The notes beneath the pieces were generated by a model. That model was not told where the DNA came from and made no database searches. It worked only from the letters and a program-made list of their open reading frames with translations. DNA of 64,000 bases from positions 2,067,501-2,131,500 of the forward strand of contig NC_092570.1 of the NCBI RefSeq assembly GCF_037975245.1, read 5' to 3'. Made by a program: the position numbers and the translations under genes. This DNA is from Apostichopus japonicus. Its lineage: Eukaryota; Echinodermata; Holothuroidea; Aspidochirotida; Stichopodidae. Numbering within the stretch: position 1 is the first letter of the stretch; every line of letters starts with the position of its first letter. This document shows positions 11,601-24,898 of the stretch, in pieces.

Positions 11601-14600
11601 TTGTATCAATCCTACCAAGATTTTGATCAAACTATGATTACATTAATAAAATGTTAACACACTCCTAGCTATATTTCTCACCAATTGATATACAAATCTG
11701 TAAATAATTACGATTCTGTTCCATTTCAGACATTTTGTAACCCAACTAGTTTTCTATAAGTAGTGTTTAGCAATATGCAAATAGTTGCCAAATTTTGATG
11801 CGGTTACTTGAAATGGAAGTGAACAGTTAGTGTGTGAACTGTGTTGTTATAAGGATGTTAGTATCAAAGAATATTATAATTTTACCCTAGAAATTCAGTC
11901 TGGTGCTTGCAAATGTTCAAATTACCAACTCATGGGACACAGACTTAGAAAGACTGAGAAATTTTGCAATTTATTTAGACACGACACACTTAAGACTTTG
12001 GACAAATGTTTGCAAAACTTTGGCAACAAAAATAGTTTAACTGACAGATGAAAGATGTCTGTAACCATGGCAACTGTTCAAGCAGCAGTCAAAGGCTCTA
12101 GCATCTCTCCATCTCTCATTGTTTTCTCCTTCTGTCTCTCTCCCTCTCTTTCTCCGTCTCTCAGATCTCTCTAACATTACGATGTGAATTACCCTGTAAC
12201 TTTTATAGGCAAAGAAAATGATTTGCCTCTCCCATTAACATCCTCCTCACATAGATAAATCCAAAAGGTTAATTGTTTTGAAAATTCTTATTACATGCCT
12301 AGTTTGAATTTTTTTCCCCTAAAATTACTCATCTCTTGCCGACATTTACGGGAAAAAAAACTATCTAAGATGAAATGCCGGCACGGGTATAGCTTTGTGC
12401 ACAAACAAAGCAGCCAGACTCTCTATTGATATTTCGTAATCCCAGTAGGCCTCTGGGCAGTGAAACTCGATGTGTACGAATGCCAGAGTTACGACAAACA
12501 TATATATCCGCAACATTTGATGACATTTTCTACCAGCGATTTTTTTTGTGTGTTTTTTTTTTTCCTTCCCCTCTTTCTTTTCTCTTCTTGAAGAAAATGG
12601 TAACGGCAAAAAAATTCTCAACGGATTAAAACTGGGGACTTTGACTCTCTTTTCTGTTTTTATGAAGAAGAGACAAGTGGAATTGTGTCAGCGTGAATAG
12701 GCCAGTGGAGGTTCTAATTGTTTCTCTGTTTATTGAAGATTGAGTTAGGAGGGGCTGGATGAAGATAGAAGCAAAGGTTTGTACACAATATGAGTTAAGT
12801 TAAGGGAAGGAATGGGAGAGAAGAAAAAATATATGTAGAACCACACAGGTTGAAAAGAATGCATAACTAATAGGATTAACTAACCTCATGAGACAATCTT
12901 AAGGGTTTTCCTTTCTTTATGATAGTTAGCAAGCGTACCAAGAGAAATTTTCATCATTGATTGACAGGTTATATACTTTAGGTGGGAAGGAGGGGAGGGG
13001 TGAGAGTGGGGGTGGGGGAGGGTTAGCGGATAGACAGGTGGTGGGAGAAGATACTTCTGTTCCACGAAAATGAAATTTTCATCAAGAAGACAAATGAAAG
13101 AATACTTTATTGCAGAAGAGCATTAGTTGTATTCTAAGAAATGCTAAAAGACATAAAATTGTCTAAAGATATAATATGTTTCTTCTTATCCATGTTGTTA
13201 ACCTCGGTCTCTGTTTCAAAAGTGGTCTGTTTTTTTTATGACAGAAAGACATACTTTCAATATTAAAGTAGTAATATTCAATCTGCAATTGGTTCCCAAT
13301 TTTCAGTATTTTCTCTAAATCTGACAAGTACACCTACAAATAAGGTTCCAATTAATTGGAGCGAAGTATGTATAAAGGATAACATACAAAATTCTCTAAC
13401 CAAATGAACATTTAAATGAATCGAATCCATTTTAACAGATTCATTGCTCACATGCAATCTTTTACACAGATAATATGGTAAAGGCCATCCAAACTAAAAT
13501 GCAAGACAAATTTCACACCAAAGGAACAGTTCACCAACGATTAACACAACCATTCAATGTGGGTCAGAGTGTGACAAGCCTGATCGAGCTGTGCTAAGCA
13601 CGGCTCCTGCAGGTTAGCAATACCATTTTTAGACAAAAACAAACTATTAAATTTTTGTTTGTAATATTGGTAGGCAGACAAGCGAAATATTCAGAATAGA
13701 AGCTTTAAGTAATTAAATAAACACTGAGAGGCTGCTCCTGACCTTGAAACCCCCCCCCCCCCTAGGATGAGGCTATTCTCTCTCCCCTGCCTCTTCCCTC
13801 TACTCAGTTCTCACATTGATCAGATGATCTGTTGACTGATGTTTAAAATCAACGATATTAACATCGATGAAGAAGGACCAGGATTTTACAAATCGCTGTG
13901 GGAAATTAACCACTGCTTTTCATGAAGACTACATGATGAGAACTGTAGTTTTCGCAGAAACAAAATTATATTACCATCTAAAGGAATTCATACTTTCAAA
14001 ATCGATCAAATGGTCAAACTGGCTTATAGATTTATCTATGTCATTGTATGTCAGTGTGGACTGCTAAATCATGTGGTATTGAACCTATCAATGGTTTATT
14101 TTATGACTGACACACCAAATAAATACCAATAACAGCTTATTAAGAAAAAATGCCAGTAATTACTTCAGGCAGAATTTTAGTCTTGATTTGTATGATTAGG
14201 CCAAAGAAAAGAAAAAATTTGAGTGCTGCTAATGTTTCTATAGTTGTTTCTAAATGTTTCAGCTTTAAAATATACTAAATCTCTGAAATGCGTCTCTGAA
14301 GATCGAATTGATTATGATATGTCGGCTACTCATTGCAGGCATCATCGTATACTTATCTGATTGTTTTATAAGTTCTAATAACTCTGTCAAAACATGTTCT
14401 TTTAACTCTATATTAACAACCACACTCCCTTGTATAACACATTCAATACCATTTGTCCTTGACAAGTTTGTAAATGCATTATGAACAAGTTATTTCAGGC
14501 CATCAAATTCTTATGTTTTGCTATTTAGATTTGTGTTGCATAGATCTGAAAAACTTGTCTAATGGTCTATGTGTTAAACTAGGTAGTCCAGTCACTTTAA

Positions 14601-16723
14601 TCAATATGCCAAAGATCATTAAAATGGTATGTTCTCATGAATTAATTAAAAAGCATTATATAAAAAACAACCTTGTCTGATAGTAAAACTCTCTAATATA
14701 TCAAAACAATTTCTAAAAACTTATCACAACTAATTTTGTGCCTATAAGGCACAAATAAATACATGTACACATGAATACATGTCAATAGAGGGAGACATTA
14801 AACTAACCTCTAATTGTCATGATACATGTGCACACACAGATTTGTTTAATTTTATTACTGCTCTCCCTTTCTCTCTCTCTCTTCATCTCTCCTGTGTGGT
14901 TTGCATATGAATGAAGATCTAAAGCTACTAAACATGACAGGTTTATAGACAAGCTTAGCGCTTTTTCTTTCTTGGAGTGAATAATTGTGACTGGGTCGAC
15001 TGTGCATTCTATTCCCTAATCACTTTTGTTATCATCAAACATAACCATAATTGGATCAGAATACGTATAGCTGTTATATCTTAAAGGGTCAGCTCAACTT
15101 GGCAAAAAGTTATGCATGTAAAACTATTTTTTGAGAAAAAAAATGTACATACAATTTTATTTTACAGTTTCTTTGAGTTTGTATAAAATGCTGCTTCGCA
15201 CAGGTGCCATTTGTAATTTTAAAATAGAATTAAAAAAACACAAGAAACATTATTTTACATGTGCTACTTAAAGTGTAATTATGCCAATATATCCTTTGAA
15301 GGCAAAATGATGTGACACACATTTTCAATAGTTCATATATTATTAATTTAAGATATCAAAAAAAACAAAGAATCATAAAAAATGTGGCATATAAATGATC
15401 AAATATTACCCAAGGCATATACATGCCACTAATTACTGGCTCATTAAGTGCCTGTAGTTTTTGAATATATAAGAGTGCAAATTTGATGTTAGTCAGTACA
15501 TTTTCTATGCACAGGCATTTTCTAACAAGCGGCTAAAATTGTTAAATTGTAGACCTGTACTGAGCAGTTTGCTTCTCCGGATGAAACATAATATCATCAT
15601 TTATTTTTATTTATTTATTATTTGTTGTAATATTTCATACCTCTATGATAAGCATGCTAATGACCGAGCTCTATTCTATTTAAATCTTGATACAATCTAC
15701 TATAGTAGATAGCACTGCATCATGTCTTTTCTCTTTTTAACTATGTGTAAATATATGTATATATATATATGTTATATATCCCTTTAATAACATGAAATTA
15801 AACTGATTAAGGTACTCTGTCTCAACTTGCTGCACACACAGAGAGGTTACTACTAAGTTGAAGGCCTCAAAAACTAAACAGTAATTAGTACCACCGCTGA
15901 AATCTTTACAAATGTACCGCTCGGAGAGCAAATGACACAACGCTACGGGAAGTCTTTTTACCGTGCACAGCTTGCAGGCCGACCAATGAAGCTATCGCTG
16001 CAATGTGAATTAACTAGACAGTTTAATTGACCTGCTGGAATATCGTTAGTTGTATACATGTATGCATGCTATCAGTAGATGCAGCCAGCATACGTTAGTA
16101 TTGTTGCATCGAGGTTAGGATTTCAAAAGACAGAAATTAGGAAAAAAAGGGACGGAAAAAAAATAGAATAAAAATTGGAAATGGGGAGTTTTGCATCGTT
16201 GCGTGGAAATTTTAGAGCTTCGTTCGTTCCGTATCGGTACGATTGATGACAATAGAAACTGCAACTTAATTAAAGAGGACTTTGAATTTCAAACATAAAA
16301 TTACAAATAATCGATGAGTGGAACGTTGAACAGACGTTGTGGGATTGTATAGTAATGTGATGATGCTGTATCTATAGCTATGCCTCGACATTCAGGCTAG
16401 CTATTCACGGCAGGCTTAATGTCAATGGATGATAGCACTGTTTGCGAGGAGGAACAAAAAAAGCACTTGCACTTTCCTGCTTAATTGCAAGGGGATTTTT
16501 CCGTTTGCCAGTAAAGAGATAAATAAAAAAAGCATATTGTTCCGCCAGTAGAATATCAAGAATATAAACATCAAAATCAATACAGTAGCTGTTGTGTGTT
16601 CATTTGGGATTTGATTTAACAAGCATATTTTTTACACAATTGCATTCCATAGCAAATGGTTAAATTGTGAAATTGTAGGCCTGATAGTGATGAAAAATAA
16701 AAGATCTAAAGAGTAAAAAAAAA
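8675..16723. other. AT-rich intronic DNA without a supported gene
   Basis: Contains a purine tract near 9265-9305, a T17 run ending at 10980, a CT-rich tract near 12120-12170, a G-rich tract near 12985-13025, a C12 run near 13750 and a TA run near 15758. CpG-richer patches lie near 12.36-12.53 and 15.93-16.08 kb. A decayed reverse-transcriptase-like relic is suspected at 14.15-14.46 kb. No convincing exon was found. Confidence 0.5.
14150..14465 (-). pseudogene. Possible decayed RTE-like reverse-transcriptase relic
   Basis: On the minus strand, one frame (14465 downward) reads PAMSSRHIIINSIFRDAFQRF. A second frame then reads FFGLIIQIKTKILP. The order (AMSSxxLQ, then FxxAFxxF, then GLxIxxKKTKxL) resembles the region after the catalytic YADD box in RTE/BovB-type reverse transcriptases. 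The frames are broken and the catalytic box itself is not clear. The 20-bp string at 14168-14187 recurs exactly at 20721-20740. Confidence 0.35.
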
Positions 16724-17226
16724 GTCCCTTATCTTTCGAGCCATGGCATATGAGAATGGAAACCCTAACTTCCAAGCCATGACATATATGAGAGTGAAAA
16801 CCCTAGCTTTCAAGCCATGACATATGAGAGTGAGGAACAATCCCTAGCTTTCAAGCCATGACATATGAGAATGAAAAACAATCCCTAGCTTTCAAGCCAT
16901 GACATATGAGAGTGAAAACCCTAACTTTCAAGCCATGACATATACGAGAGTGAAAACCCTAGCTTTCAAGCCATGACATATGAGAGTGAGAAACAATCTC
17001 TAGCTTTCAAGCCATGACATATACGAGAGTGAAAACCCTAGCTTTCAAGCCATGACATATGAGAGTGAAAAACAGCCCATAGCTTTCAAGCCAAGAGATA
17101 TGTAAGTGAAAATCTTAGCTTTCAAGCCATGACATATGAGAGTGACAAACAATCCCTTAGCTTTCGAGCTATGACATATGACATGAGAGTGAAAACAGTT
17201 CCTTAGCTTTAAAGCCATGACATATG
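16724..17226. repeat. Minisatellite, 35-46 bp units, about 13 copies
   Basis: The core AAGCCATGACATATGAGAGTG recurs about 13 times, followed by either a short AAAACCCTAGCTTTC linker or a longer one with AACAATCCCTAGCTTTC. Two unit lengths alternate irregularly. Sequence divergence between units is low. Confidence 0.93.
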
Positions 17227-20200
17227 GAATTTCTACAGAGATTCAAACAGTGTAAGATGTGCACAATTGCCATGAAATTTGCCATGTGCACAAAATAAAT
17301 TACTCAGGAAGAAGAAGCCCAACTTTTTGGCTTGATGAGATGAACATTGATTTAAATCAAGCAAATGTCTTCTTCAACTCCTCTTACCAACATGGCTGTA
17401 AATTAACTGACTATACTCTATACTTACGATTACCTCCAAAATTCTGCAGATTCAAAGCTGATATAAGTTCTGGAACCGAATACTGCAAAGCTTTCAGTTG
17501 GGTTTGCCCCTTAACCCCCCTTCCCCCATCAGGTGACCCTGTTGCAAGCCCCTTGATCCCATGCCCACATGGCTTTGTGCTCGCAATGGCACTTCTGACA
17601 CCAATTCGCATTATTCCCATTTTGTGCCCTCTCAAATGTTAAACACTATAGCTGCCCCCTCCTCCACCCCAACTCTATATTTGTCTGGCAATGACACTGT
17701 CCAGACATGATGTGAACATGGTTCACAGCAAGCAAATGTCTCCTTCCAAATGTCATCTTACCAATGTGGCTGTAAACTGGCATTCACAACACCTGAATCT
17801 GTCGACATAGGAATTATGTGAAGATACTTTCAACTAGGTAACATACATTAGTAAGAGTAATCTAATATTGGCCTCAAAAGTACACAAGTTGGGAAAATGT
17901 CATACAAAACGTTGTCGCGCCATATCAAAACTTTTCATTCTTAACACATCTATTACCCATTCCTGTTCTCCTCCTTCCTTCAATGTAACCCCCCCAACAT
18001 TCCCCCACCCCTACCTTCAGGAAATCATATCTTCACCAACAATGCACATATATATATGGAATTCTATTGACCTAAAAGCTCACAACTTAACAACATCCCT
18101 AAACTACCACTATTCTATGAAAGCTATTCTCACTGCTTTGTGCAATATACTTTATACTACACTCCAATTTCTTTTCACAATGTTGATAATGCCACGACAA
18201 GTATATTTAATACAAAGTGCACCCAATAAAGTGGAGTGCCCATGCCTGCCTGCCGTTGCCGCTGCTAAAAACAAGAAAACCATAAAGACATCAGTTCTAA
18301 AATCAGCGGCACTGGGCTATTTATCTCACCAGCCTGCAAATTGCCTCTCATGTACCTTTATCATGGAGGCCATCAATTTCCAGATCTAATATCCAGTTTC
18401 TGCCGATCGGCTAGGACACGCCATTCCGCAGTGCTGCTGCAGTGCGGGGAATTTGTCATTCTTCCCCGTCCTTTGTAACGGCGGTTGAGACCCCCCAAAA
18501 AGATGCGTTGCGGTGTGTGTGTGTACACCGAAACGTGTGTGCGCGTATATCTCGCATTATCGCTAGCAGAAAGAGGATAGAAGTATACAAGCATTATGCC
18601 CACTGACAGACAAGCCTAGCTAGGCACTGTTACGAGCTAGACCGCTTGCCTACGCTGATGGGAGTCCGATTTCAAGAGTACGGAAATTTGTTAGCAGCTG
18701 GCAACGGAGCAGAGGGAGAGAGGCAGAGGAAATACAAAACATGACAAAGCAGAGAACAGGCATTAGGTTTCAGATTTAAGCTATTGGTTGCGGGAATGGG
18801 AAATATAAAAAAAAAAAAAAGGAAGAAGAAGAAAGAAGAAAGAAGGAGAAGGGCAAAAAAATGGCTCGGTGATTACGAGAGTGAGTCGGAATATTTTTCT
18901 AATTCGCCAAGGAGGTCAAACGGCCCTGTTTAGGATTAGGAAAATAAACCAGCACTGGTAGTATGTTATGGATGGATTTAATACAGCTCTGCTATGATTA
19001 ACGAAATTGATCGTGTTGTTCAAACTCCCAGATTGAATTCTTAAATAGAAGTTGTAGACGTTACTGATTAGATGCTCCAGCACCTTGCAATCGCTCGTTA
19101 ATAGTCTGCATTTACTCTTGATTCACTGAATTCCTCCCGGAAATCTTTTGCAAAAAGTGAGGATTATGCACTTGAAGCTGGGACTAATATGACGCTCCTT
19201 ACTTGGATCCTATTCCATATGAAATGATTAAAAATGTAATATTTGGAATAAAGACAAATATGGAAGGAAGGCAGAAGCATCGTACAAATGATGAAAAATG
19301 ATAAAAAATGGGATATTCCTTGCTTACTGAAAGGTATGCATTACCTATTTATGATAGAGATCATACAGAGAACAAATATTTGTGACAGTTTAGGATAATT
19401 TCAAGGTCTCACACAGTTTTGTAAAAAGGTTCATAATTTTGTTTGCTTGTTCAAAATTTCAAAATTTTAAATACTCAGTGTAAATTTTCGGCAGGTGAGA
19501 TTGTTAGGCCAGTCTCAGTTCGTCTCAGTACGTGTTTGCCAAAATTAAACTTCGACCTCTCCAGCTTACTGCACTAAATGTTCAGTGAAAATGACACCGT
19601 TCTATGCAATTTTCATATCAATCTTTTATTGAGTTATATCTGTCGTTAAAAATTTTGGCTGAAAAAAATTCGCCAGTTTTCTTTACAAGTCCGTAGATTC
19701 TACAAACTCAAATTAAAATTTGCAAGCCCCTCCCAACACATCATGCGCCAATCAAATCTCTCTTTTTTGTCTACGACCGTTAGGCCTAGGATTGTTTTTA
19801 CTTTCGTGGCTAGCCTGTCCTAGGTCCCTGGCTCTTGTATCTTTCTCTCGGTCTTACTGATCTAGCTTGCAAAATTGTGTCATTTCCTTCCAATGCAATG
19901 AATAAAGAAGCAGAAGTTTCCTCCATGGAATTGTAAAAAGGGGATGATATAAGTATAGGACTGCATTAAAATCTTGGGCCACATGTGTTTACATTTGTGT
20001 AACGAAAATGCTGACATGGGCGGTCACAGTGATATTATGGTAAATCATTCGGGCCATAAGGGCAACAGATCATAAATTTCTTTCTTTCCATTGCCACAGC
20101 TTTTCTCCATTTAGACCCACCTGGTCAGAGTTCACTGAGGATAAGAAACACTGAATCTACTTTGGAAGTTTGTTTTCCCAAATTCATCTGCAAACAGTGA

Positions 20201-21270
20201 GCTGTGGCAATCAGCATCCCAGCAGTTCGGAGCATGGTGTACTATAGCTGTTGATAACCTGTAGATTATATCTCTGGGGACACAGAGCATTAGTGAAGGT
20301 GTGTTCTAATATTGAAAAGAGGCACTACATGATCTAAGGGCATTTGAAGGGGCACTCAGTGTACACAAAATGTTTTTCTACTTTGATTCTTTGTGGAAAG
20401 TTGTTATCTCTATCACATTGATCAAATAATGATGGTTTGGGTTTGTGTCTCCTAAACTAAGTGACATAAAACTTTGAAGTTTTTACAAATGAAATTACTG
20501 GAACACTATCTCAACTTTGTAGATAGCAGTAAACATTTGATATCTCACTAATAAGCAGTCAGAAGATTTCAACCAACTCTCAGCTCTAGATTTTACATTG
20601 CGAGGATCTCCAACTACGTGCAAATTATGAATATATATCTTGGTCAGAGTGCTCATACTGGTATAAACCCTATATGATATATTCAGGGCTCCTTTAAGCT
20701 GAACATTAAGGGTGACAATTGGCAGAATTTTAGTCTTGATCGATGTTATTAGTCCAAGAAAATTGAAAAAAATATGACCGCTAGCAAGCAATCTTTCTAT
20801 AGCTCTTCAAATTTTCATGGTATGTAAATTTGACCCTCCCTACGGGTCACTGGCCATCACCTCCTCCTGCCGGACCTACCCCAACTGCAAAGTTTTCTTT
20901 AAATTTGCGGCAAAAGCCAAACACATTACGAGAAACATGTATGCCAAAAGAGAAAGATCTTTTACCCCTACAACAGTTGTAAACAGCAATGAAAGGAATT
21001 TTCAAGAGTCAACAAAACTTAGTTCTGACAAACTGCTTGCTGCATAGAATTTCCAGCAGTAAACATTGCTGAAAATGTCACACAGGTATTTTTATGGGAC
21101 AGTGTCTGCAAACTCCTTCACTTTTATTAAAACATAAAATGTTTAATAAGAGATTGCAAGGCAATGCTCTTGCAAAGTGATACTTACATTTATCTTCAGG
21201 ACAGACAGAACCCGATCGAAATGAAGGTCTTCAGTTTATACACTGTCTGAATCACTGTCATCATTGCCGT
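17227..21270. other. Intronic DNA: small direct duplication, a CpG-richer patch and no supported gene
   Basis: A diverged duplication with the phrase AGCAAATGTCT...TCTTACCAA..TGGCTGTAAA appears near 17361-17403 and 17730-17776. The stretch 18380-18900 is clearly richer in CpG than its surroundings and ends in an A/G-rich tract near 18810-18860. A 173-codon frame at 17868-18389 has no recognisable domain and biased composition; I do not call it a gene. A reverse-transcriptase-like relic is suspected at 20.5-20.8 kb. Confidence 0.45.
20495..20800 (-). pseudogene. Possible decayed reverse-transcriptase relic sharing a 20-bp core with 14.17 kb
   Basis: The minus-strand frame contains FFNFLGLITSIKTKILPIVTLNV, resembling the FGLxIxxKKTKxLxxxxxxxNG stretch of RTE-type LINEs. 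It shares an exact 20-bp string (20721-20740) and looser flanking similarity with 14.15-14.24 kb. No intact domain remains. Confidence 0.35.
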
Positions 21271-21664
21271 ACGATAACATGTATACATTGAGGATGTTAT
21301 TAACCTCACCACTTTCTACAGTGTCATACTGTCCTAATTATGTTCTAACAACATGTATACTTTGAGGATGCTATTAACTTCAACACTTTTTACAGTGTCA
21401 TTCTGTCCTGATTATGTCATTATAACGTGTATACTTTAAGGATGCTATTAACTTAACCACTTTTTACAGTGTCATACTGGCATGATTATGTTATGATAAC
21501 ATGTATACTTTGAGGATGCTATTAACTTCAACACTTTTTACACTGTCATTCTGTCCTGATTATGTCATGATAACATGTATACTTTAAGGATGCGATTAAC
21601 GTCACCACTTTCTACAGTGTCATACTGTCCTGATTATGTTATGATAACATGTATACTTTGAGGT
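21271..21664. repeat. Minisatellite, 74-bp unit, about 5.3 copies
   Basis: AACATGTATACTTTGAGGATG starts recur at 21276, 21351, 21424, 21498, 21572 and 21646, a regular 73-75 bp period. The rest of each unit includes ATTAACTTCA and ACAGTGTCATACTGTCCTGA. Confidence 0.93.
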
Positions 21665-24176
21665 ATTGTTGCACAGCTACAAAACAGCCAAGATGGCATT
21701 GATGTCACACTATCCTCAATACATCACTGTCCCTTTACCCAGGGAACGGATGGGAGGTGATATGGATGTATAATATTAAAAGGTGCATATTTCAAGGGTC
21801 CACATGTTCCTGGGTTCAAAATGGTCTTTCATACTACAGGAGATGTTAAAAAGCCTGTCACATCAAATGCCACGAAACAAATTGATATGGCTACAAAATC
21901 TAGCATCACTTTACATCTGTTAGCATCCTTGATGATACATGTATAGATGCATTTGCTAGGGCTGTGTTCAATAACATAAGTTCACAGTTTTCAGAGAACG
22001 TACCATGCCATAGAAAACCCTGGGCACGGTCCTGCATACCTTACTGGAAACGCAGGAAATTCCATTTCACAAAGTTAGAACTATATTGTATTTACTGGTA
22101 TCAAATACAATGAAAGTATTGTTATACAATAAACTATAGTTAAAACAATACACTGATAATCTACTTTATGTTGAACTGTAACACACTGCAAAGTTATACT
22201 GGTCTGTAATATATATTTGTTAAGGTGTTGAAATGTTTATGACAACCTGATTTTTACCATATAACTAGGTAGGGAGCCACAAACAGTTAGTCACAAATTT
22301 GCAATCATATCTATGTTAATTAGAAATTAAAATGCAGTTCACATGTCCGGGGAGCAATTTAGTGAAATTTCGAAGGCTCCGAATTTTGACTCTCATAAAA
22401 TACTTTGGTTCCTTTGAACAAAACTACTATACATATTTAAAATGTTATAGCAATTTGACCATTTTGCAAAGCAATTGTGATGCGATAATGGATAAATTAT
22501 TCCCTGCGATGTGTACAAATTTGAATTTTCCAACTTGACATTCTGTTACATTAAAAGAAATGTCTGTTACTGATTTTGAACTATCCTGGCCATTTTATCA
22601 TCAGTTTAGTACAATTTTAGAAAATAAGTAAAATCCATATATATCTGATCATACCATCACCAGATACATTGGGTTACTACTGTATGGAATTGAAATTACA
22701 AGATTATAAATTTCATTAACTAAAAGTGATGACAGAGCAAAGACACAATTATAGTCACAAACAATTAATATTCAAAAAATGGAGAAATTAACAAACGAGT
22801 GGGAAAATCCGACCTGCTTGATATAAAATAGCCTAGACTGCAAAATATCTTTTACCCCTTCGTTTTTTAATGGAATCTGCCTGTTTGTGTTCCGTGTAGC
22901 TCTTTGTATATTTTGTCTTGTATCATCATCATCATCATTATTATCATCGTCGTCGTCAACATCAACGTCGTATCTCGTCGCTGTTGAACCTGCCTGTGGA
23001 TACGACGATACTGTACACCTTGCCGCCCTTTCTGCTTTCCCCGTGAGCGCAACTGGAAGCACATTTACACAAGTATAAAGAGGCCTCCAGAAAGTCATAA
23101 CTTAAGAGAAGCTAATAAATCACATGAAACTAACCTGGGGTCTACTTCATGCTGACAAAAATCTGAGAATATCGCACATGCACCTCGTCGTCGGAGACGA
23201 TGCCTGAAAGGTCAACGGGAGAAGCCGTTGCCGCGGTGAACAGATGGTGATGTCATCTATCCCGTTTCACAGAGACAGTGTCTGACAAGATTGCTTTTTG
23301 CTTCAGTTATGTAACACCGATTTCATTGGCAGTTTATTATAAAGGACAAAAGTGTTTTTTATTCCTACGAAAAAATCGTTCCAATTAATGTGATCGCAGT
23401 TTCTTTCTACTTCCTGCGGGTTCTCTTTAAGAACCTGTCCGTTTATGATATGCGATGGATTTCGTAAAATTTTTAGGATTAGCGGTTTATGGGCGAGAAA
23501 AGAAAAATGGCAATTATTGCTGCGGATGAAGTTACGATAGGGAGGGAGAGAGAGGCAGCAGATTATGGGTGGTATATAATTATTCTGAATAGAAATTCAA
23601 TTTTAACTGTGATTTCAATGAATCAATTTTATACCCACCTGGAACAAACATATCACACATAGGGAACGAACATGTCAACACCCACAATATTGCTGGTAAA
23701 GAAATGTATTTAATACTATGGCATCATAATAATTATGACTAACACTATCATCATTACCTTTGGATATTTTTAACTCTGCTACACATTAACTCAACCTATG
23801 ACCTAGATATGATATAGTTAAGGAATCTAAAGAATACCATAGACGGAGAGAGGTTACGACCCTCACAAATGCTAAAAGCATGACATCTTGACCTGGTTTG
23901 ATCTTACAAGTTACTAATTTAAAGGGAAATTAGTTTAGGTTGCACTGTACGACTGGTTGTAACACTGGGACCAAGTCGTGTAGTATTGCTTCTGACTGGA
24001 TAACCCACAATCTACATATATAATATACATGGTTTCAACCCTTTGACTACTTTCTACAAGTGACATATGAAATTTAATCCGAAATAAGAAACTTTGTGTC
24101 CCAGGAATTTAATATAATGGTTTATATTTGCAATGTCAAAGCTTTGATGTTTTTCCATAATTCCGTTGTCACCTTA
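21665..24176. other. Intronic DNA without a supported gene
   Basis: Includes a TCA/TCG microsatellite at 22921-22972, which produces spurious Asp-rich and Ser-rich frames, and a CpG-richer block at about 22.95-23.50 kb that could be regulatory. No exon is supported. Confidence 0.5.
22921..22972. repeat. TCA/TCG/TTA trinucleotide microsatellite
   Basis: An interrupted run of TCA, TTA, TCG and TCAACA triplets. Confidence 0.85.
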
Positions 24177-24898
24177 GTGGATAAAGTTACAGATTAACGT
24201 TTCTGGATGTAACTTATATCCTTAGTTAAGCTCTACGAGTGGATTAAGTGACAGATTACATTTCTGGATATAACTTATTTCCTTAGTTCTGCTCTATGAG
24301 TGGATTAAGTTACAGATTACATTTCTGGATATAACTTATTTCCTTAGTTACGCTCTATGAGTGGATTAAGTTACAGATTACATTTCTGGATATAACTTAT
24401 TTCCTTAGTTACACTCTACGAGCGGATTAAGTGACAGATTACATTTCTGGATATAACTTATTTCCTTAGTTACGTTCTATCAGTGGATTAAGTTACAGAT
24501 TAACATTTCTGGATATAACTTATTTCCTTAGTTACGCTCTACGAGTGGATTAAGTTACAGATTACATTTCTGGATATAACTTATTTCCTTAGTTACGCTC
24601 TATCAGTGGATTAAGTTACAGATTACATTTCTGGATATAACTTATTTCCTTAGTTACGCTCTTTGAGTGGATTAAGTTACAGATTAACATTTCTGGGTAT
24701 AACTTATTTCCTTAGTTACACTCTATGAGTGGATTAAGTTACAGATTACATTTCTGGATATAACTTATTTCCTGTTACGCTTTACGAGTGGATTAAGTTA
24801 CAGATTACATTTCTGGATGTAACTTATTTCCTGTTACGCTCTACGAGTGGATTAAGTTACAGATTACATTTCTGGGTATAACTTATTTCCTTCGTTAC
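24177..24898. repeat. Minisatellite, 60-62 bp unit, about 12 copies
   Basis: GTGGATTAAGTTACAGATTA starts recur about every 61 bp (24177, 24239, 24300, 24361 and onward to about 24846). Each unit continues with TTTCTGGATATAACTTATTT and CCTTAGTTACGCTCTA. Units differ by few substitutions, so the array is young or homogenised. Confidence 0.95.

Noticed and set aside
12361-12621. Minus-strand frame with a signal-peptide-like start and CPEAYWDYE
   Set aside because: Considered as the upstream NALF exon (CxxAY motif). It lacks the second Cys and following helix, has no donor in phase and stops early.
17868-18389. 173-codon plus-strand open frame, among the longest in the window
   Set aside because: No recognisable domain, composition like non-coding AT-rich DNA, no convincing splice context; likely chance.
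22772-23098. Asp-rich minus-strand frame
   Set aside because: Driven by the TCA/TCG microsatellite; no splice structure or domain.
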